Source of the DNA: Agmasoma carcini (nom. nud.)
Taxonomy: Eukaryota; Microsporidia; Thelohaniidae
DNA length: 64,000 bases
Reading direction: 5' to 3'
Assembly: GCA_029232285.1 (NCBI GenBank)
Contig: JAOXFI010000048.1
Coordinates: forward strand, 1-64,000
Made by a program: the position numbers and the translations under genes. Positions 61,386 to 64,000 of the stretch are shown one piece after another. The notes under the pieces are model-generated. The model was not told where the DNA came from. It ran no database searches and saw only the letters and a list, made by a program, of their open reading frames with translations. The stretch's first letter is position 1; the number at the start of each line of letters is the position of its first letter.

Positions 61386-64000
61386 ATAATAATTTAAGTA
61401 TATGTTTAAATAAACAAATCTATTGGTGGGAAATAGATGAAAGGAACTTGTATTAACAACTAATAATTTAATTCTATTATACTATATAATCATTAATTAA
61501 ACATTATATCAAATTTATCACTTAATTTATATACGGTTGTATGTTATATTATATTATCTTAGAACCGATATATGATTAAATATTAATTAACTTTGATCAC
61601 TTTATTTTAAAAATAAACATTGTAACAGCTTTTATGTTAGCATCATTTTAAAAATTATTAAAAAAAACAAATATTGATTATAACCTTTGAAATTTTTAAA
61701 CAAATTGAAAAATAGTGTAGACCAATATGTTTTACTTTATTCAATACTTGAACATGAATTAATATTAATAACATCTAATATATGATTTTGGATACACTAT
61801 ATCCACTGTATGTGTTTACTTTAAGATTTAAAGTGTCTGTGAATTTGTATTTCTTAAATTTTTAGATTTTAATAAGATATAAAAGCTATTAACTTTCTTA
61901 CTACTTGTTAATAGAAGCAAATAATGTAATACCATTTACAGTCTATATTTGTTCCTTATACTGTTGCTACAGATGACATATAATAAATTGTTGTTTTAAA
62001 TGATGATAAAATATAAATATTCTTCTATACAATATAAATTTCAAGTTTCTGCAAAAAGAAATATGCTTAGTCTCAAAAGAAAGGATTGATTAAGAAAGAG
62101 GGTATGATTCAGAGCCAGTCTAATTATTATAAACTTAATCTTGAAAAAAAATACGAATACTAAAAAATGTCAAAATAATTATGAAATATTGCTTTTAAAA
62201 CTGTACAAAGATTTAGGTTTAACATATTATCATATTTATCAATTTAATATGTTTGAAACACATTAAAAAAATTATCTTATTAATTTTTTGTTTGTAGTTT
62301 AGGTTAAATATGACAACCTGATGAAACAATAGTTGTTATTTACTTTTATTGATATATAAAAGCTAATATTATAAACTTAACAAGAATATAGATAAGTTCA
62401 TTTTAAGGTTATTAATACTAATATAGACTAATTAAAAGTATAATTTATTGAAATATAAACCGATCTAAAACATACATATTTTAAAGCTGAAATTATACTT
62501 TCAAGACACACATATACAATAAATTATTTTATCTAGAACTGAATTATTAAAGTTTTTTTAAAATGAAAAATGGTTTAGTATAAAGTAATTATTGAAAACA
62601 AAGGTTCAACTTTAAATATAATTTAATTGTTCAAAATAATCTATTCAAACAATTAATTAATTATTTATTTGAAAAAAGAAGAAAAAATTTATGTTTATTT
62701 ATTGAGATGACAAAAACTAACGAGATTCTTGAATTTATATAAAGCACATACAAGGATATGATGAATTAGCAAACCAACAGAAATCCAATACCTTCCCACA
62801 TCTTTAAACCGTTTTGATGCAATAGAGTAATAGTCCATCTTAAGATATGCTGTCAAACATCAATATTATATATTTAAACAATTAAAATTAACAATATTAA
62901 TACAGAGAGCTAGAAGCTGAAATATATAAAAACCTATGCTGAAGGTAAAATATTAGTAATTATCCTAAATTACCAAATTTGTTATAGTAGCTTTTTAGAT
63001 AAGATAAATTTAACTAATTCATTGCATGTAAAAAATTATATACAATTTTTTGAAAAGTTACCGGATCCTTAAAAGTTAATAAATACACAATTTCCTTATA
63101 TCGATATGAACCTAAAGTTGAAATGTATGAATAATTTATATTTAGAAAATTTACAAAAGAAAGTTCTTAGATGCTTTTGCCGCAACCATGTCTCAAAATT
63201 CAGATAGCTTACTCGTCCTATGAGAATATAAATTTGTTTTTGTTTCTCCTAGACATGTAATGTAAATGAAGATTTTATATATGAAAATAATAACATATTT
63301 ATAAATTAAATATTCTCTAAACATCTCTCAAAATCTTCCACTATCCGTTGCTTCTTTTTATCGGATGTGGAAATTTCAGACAATTTTGCCCTAATATTTT
63401 ATACTGATACATATAAATAACATAATCTTATAACCATATTCTGCATTGTTTATTTTCTTATTGTTTATGACTTCGCAAAACTTTTCAACAATAAAGATTT
63501 ATACGGTTCAGTATCATAATGATCTTAAAAACATTTGTTTATTAATTTTAGTTTCAATTTAAAATTAATATACACAAAAAGATTATACCTACTTGATAAC
63601 ATAATTACTTGTTAGTTGTGTGCCCATCCTTTTATTATGTTATATTTTCTACATATATATGATGTATGTTCATATAATATGATTTCTTCTTATGGACAAA
63701 ACTTGAAACATCATAAATAAAAATTTCTATTTAATATTTAACAACTTTTTTGAATAAAAAATTTTCCTAAATGAAAAACAAATATTTGGTAAATTAAAGA
63801 AATTAAAACATTTTTACTTTTAATGTATTTTGCATTTATTTTCAAATGTATTATTTGTGTTTTAATATTTTTTTAATATATTAAAAAATTGCAAAATTAA
63901 TATAAATTATTCATAATTTTATTCATATAAAACTATAACAAATTATTGTTATGAAATTATCATCTATAATTATTAAATTGCTATAACTTTAATTTTTTTT
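61386..64000. other. 2.6 kb AT-rich, no gene recognised
   Basis: No open frame of note, no R490 landmark and no transposase motif was seen. Confidence 0.5.

Overview
The window is a very AT-rich piece of a eukaryotic genome, by eye roughly a quarter G+C. It most likely comes from a microsporidian. The intact genes are intronless and the proteins are shorter than usual. The conserved set is the reduced eukaryotic kind: condensin SMC2, thymidylate kinase, NOP2-type rRNA methyltransferase, RtcB tRNA ligase, telomerase reverse transcriptase and a subtilisin. It also carries a multigene family of small secreted ricin-B-lectin-like proteins and a CCC signal directly upstream of many start codons, both known from microsporidia. 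The species cannot be named from the sequence. The gene spacing is very loose for this group, which fits one of the repeat-rich, expanded microsporidian genomes.

Layout. 1-4,050: the tail of an unknown gene, a broken condensin SMC2 gene on the minus strand (two in-frame stops and two frameshifts), and a small cyclin-like gene. 4,050-16,300: a lectin district with five paralogous ricin-B-lectin-like genes, seven copies of a dispersed non-coding repeat of about 490 bp (called R490 here), several minisatellites, a decayed Merlin-type transposase and a 565-residue protein with a Myb-like segment. 16,700-17,235: thymidylate kinase. 17,240-23,200: gene-free, with two more transposase wrecks and R490 copies. 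23,220-28,700: a tail-anchored unknown protein, a candidate structured RNA gene, a subtilisin, RtcB with an in-frame repeat insertion, and a small winged-helix protein. 28,740-38,180: minisatellites, two unknown genes, a Myb-like gene, a foldback (MITE-like) element, a secreted-looking gene without an ATG, and more R490 copies. 38,180-49,190: NOP2, a large Gly/Gln/Asn-rich repeat protein (candidate polar tube or spore wall component), an R2R3 Myb protein and TERT. 49,190-60,670: an 11.5-kb transposon graveyard with recognisable remains of Tc1/mariner, pogo/Tigger and at least four Merlin (IS1595/ISXO2-like) elements. 60,672-61,382: a second R2R3 Myb gene. The last 2.6 kb show nothing recognisable.

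Functionally the window mixes core nuclear genes (chromosome condensation, telomere maintenance, rRNA modification, tRNA/RNA ligation, dTTP synthesis, transcription) with fast-evolving secreted genes (lectins, subtilisin, repeat-rich wall/tube candidate, possible effector). There is no operon structure. The best leads are the multiply broken but otherwise well-preserved SMC2, one of whose frameshifts falls exactly on a canonical -1 slippery heptamer; the abundant R490 repeat; the foldback element; and the nested-stem RNA candidate near 24.8 kb.
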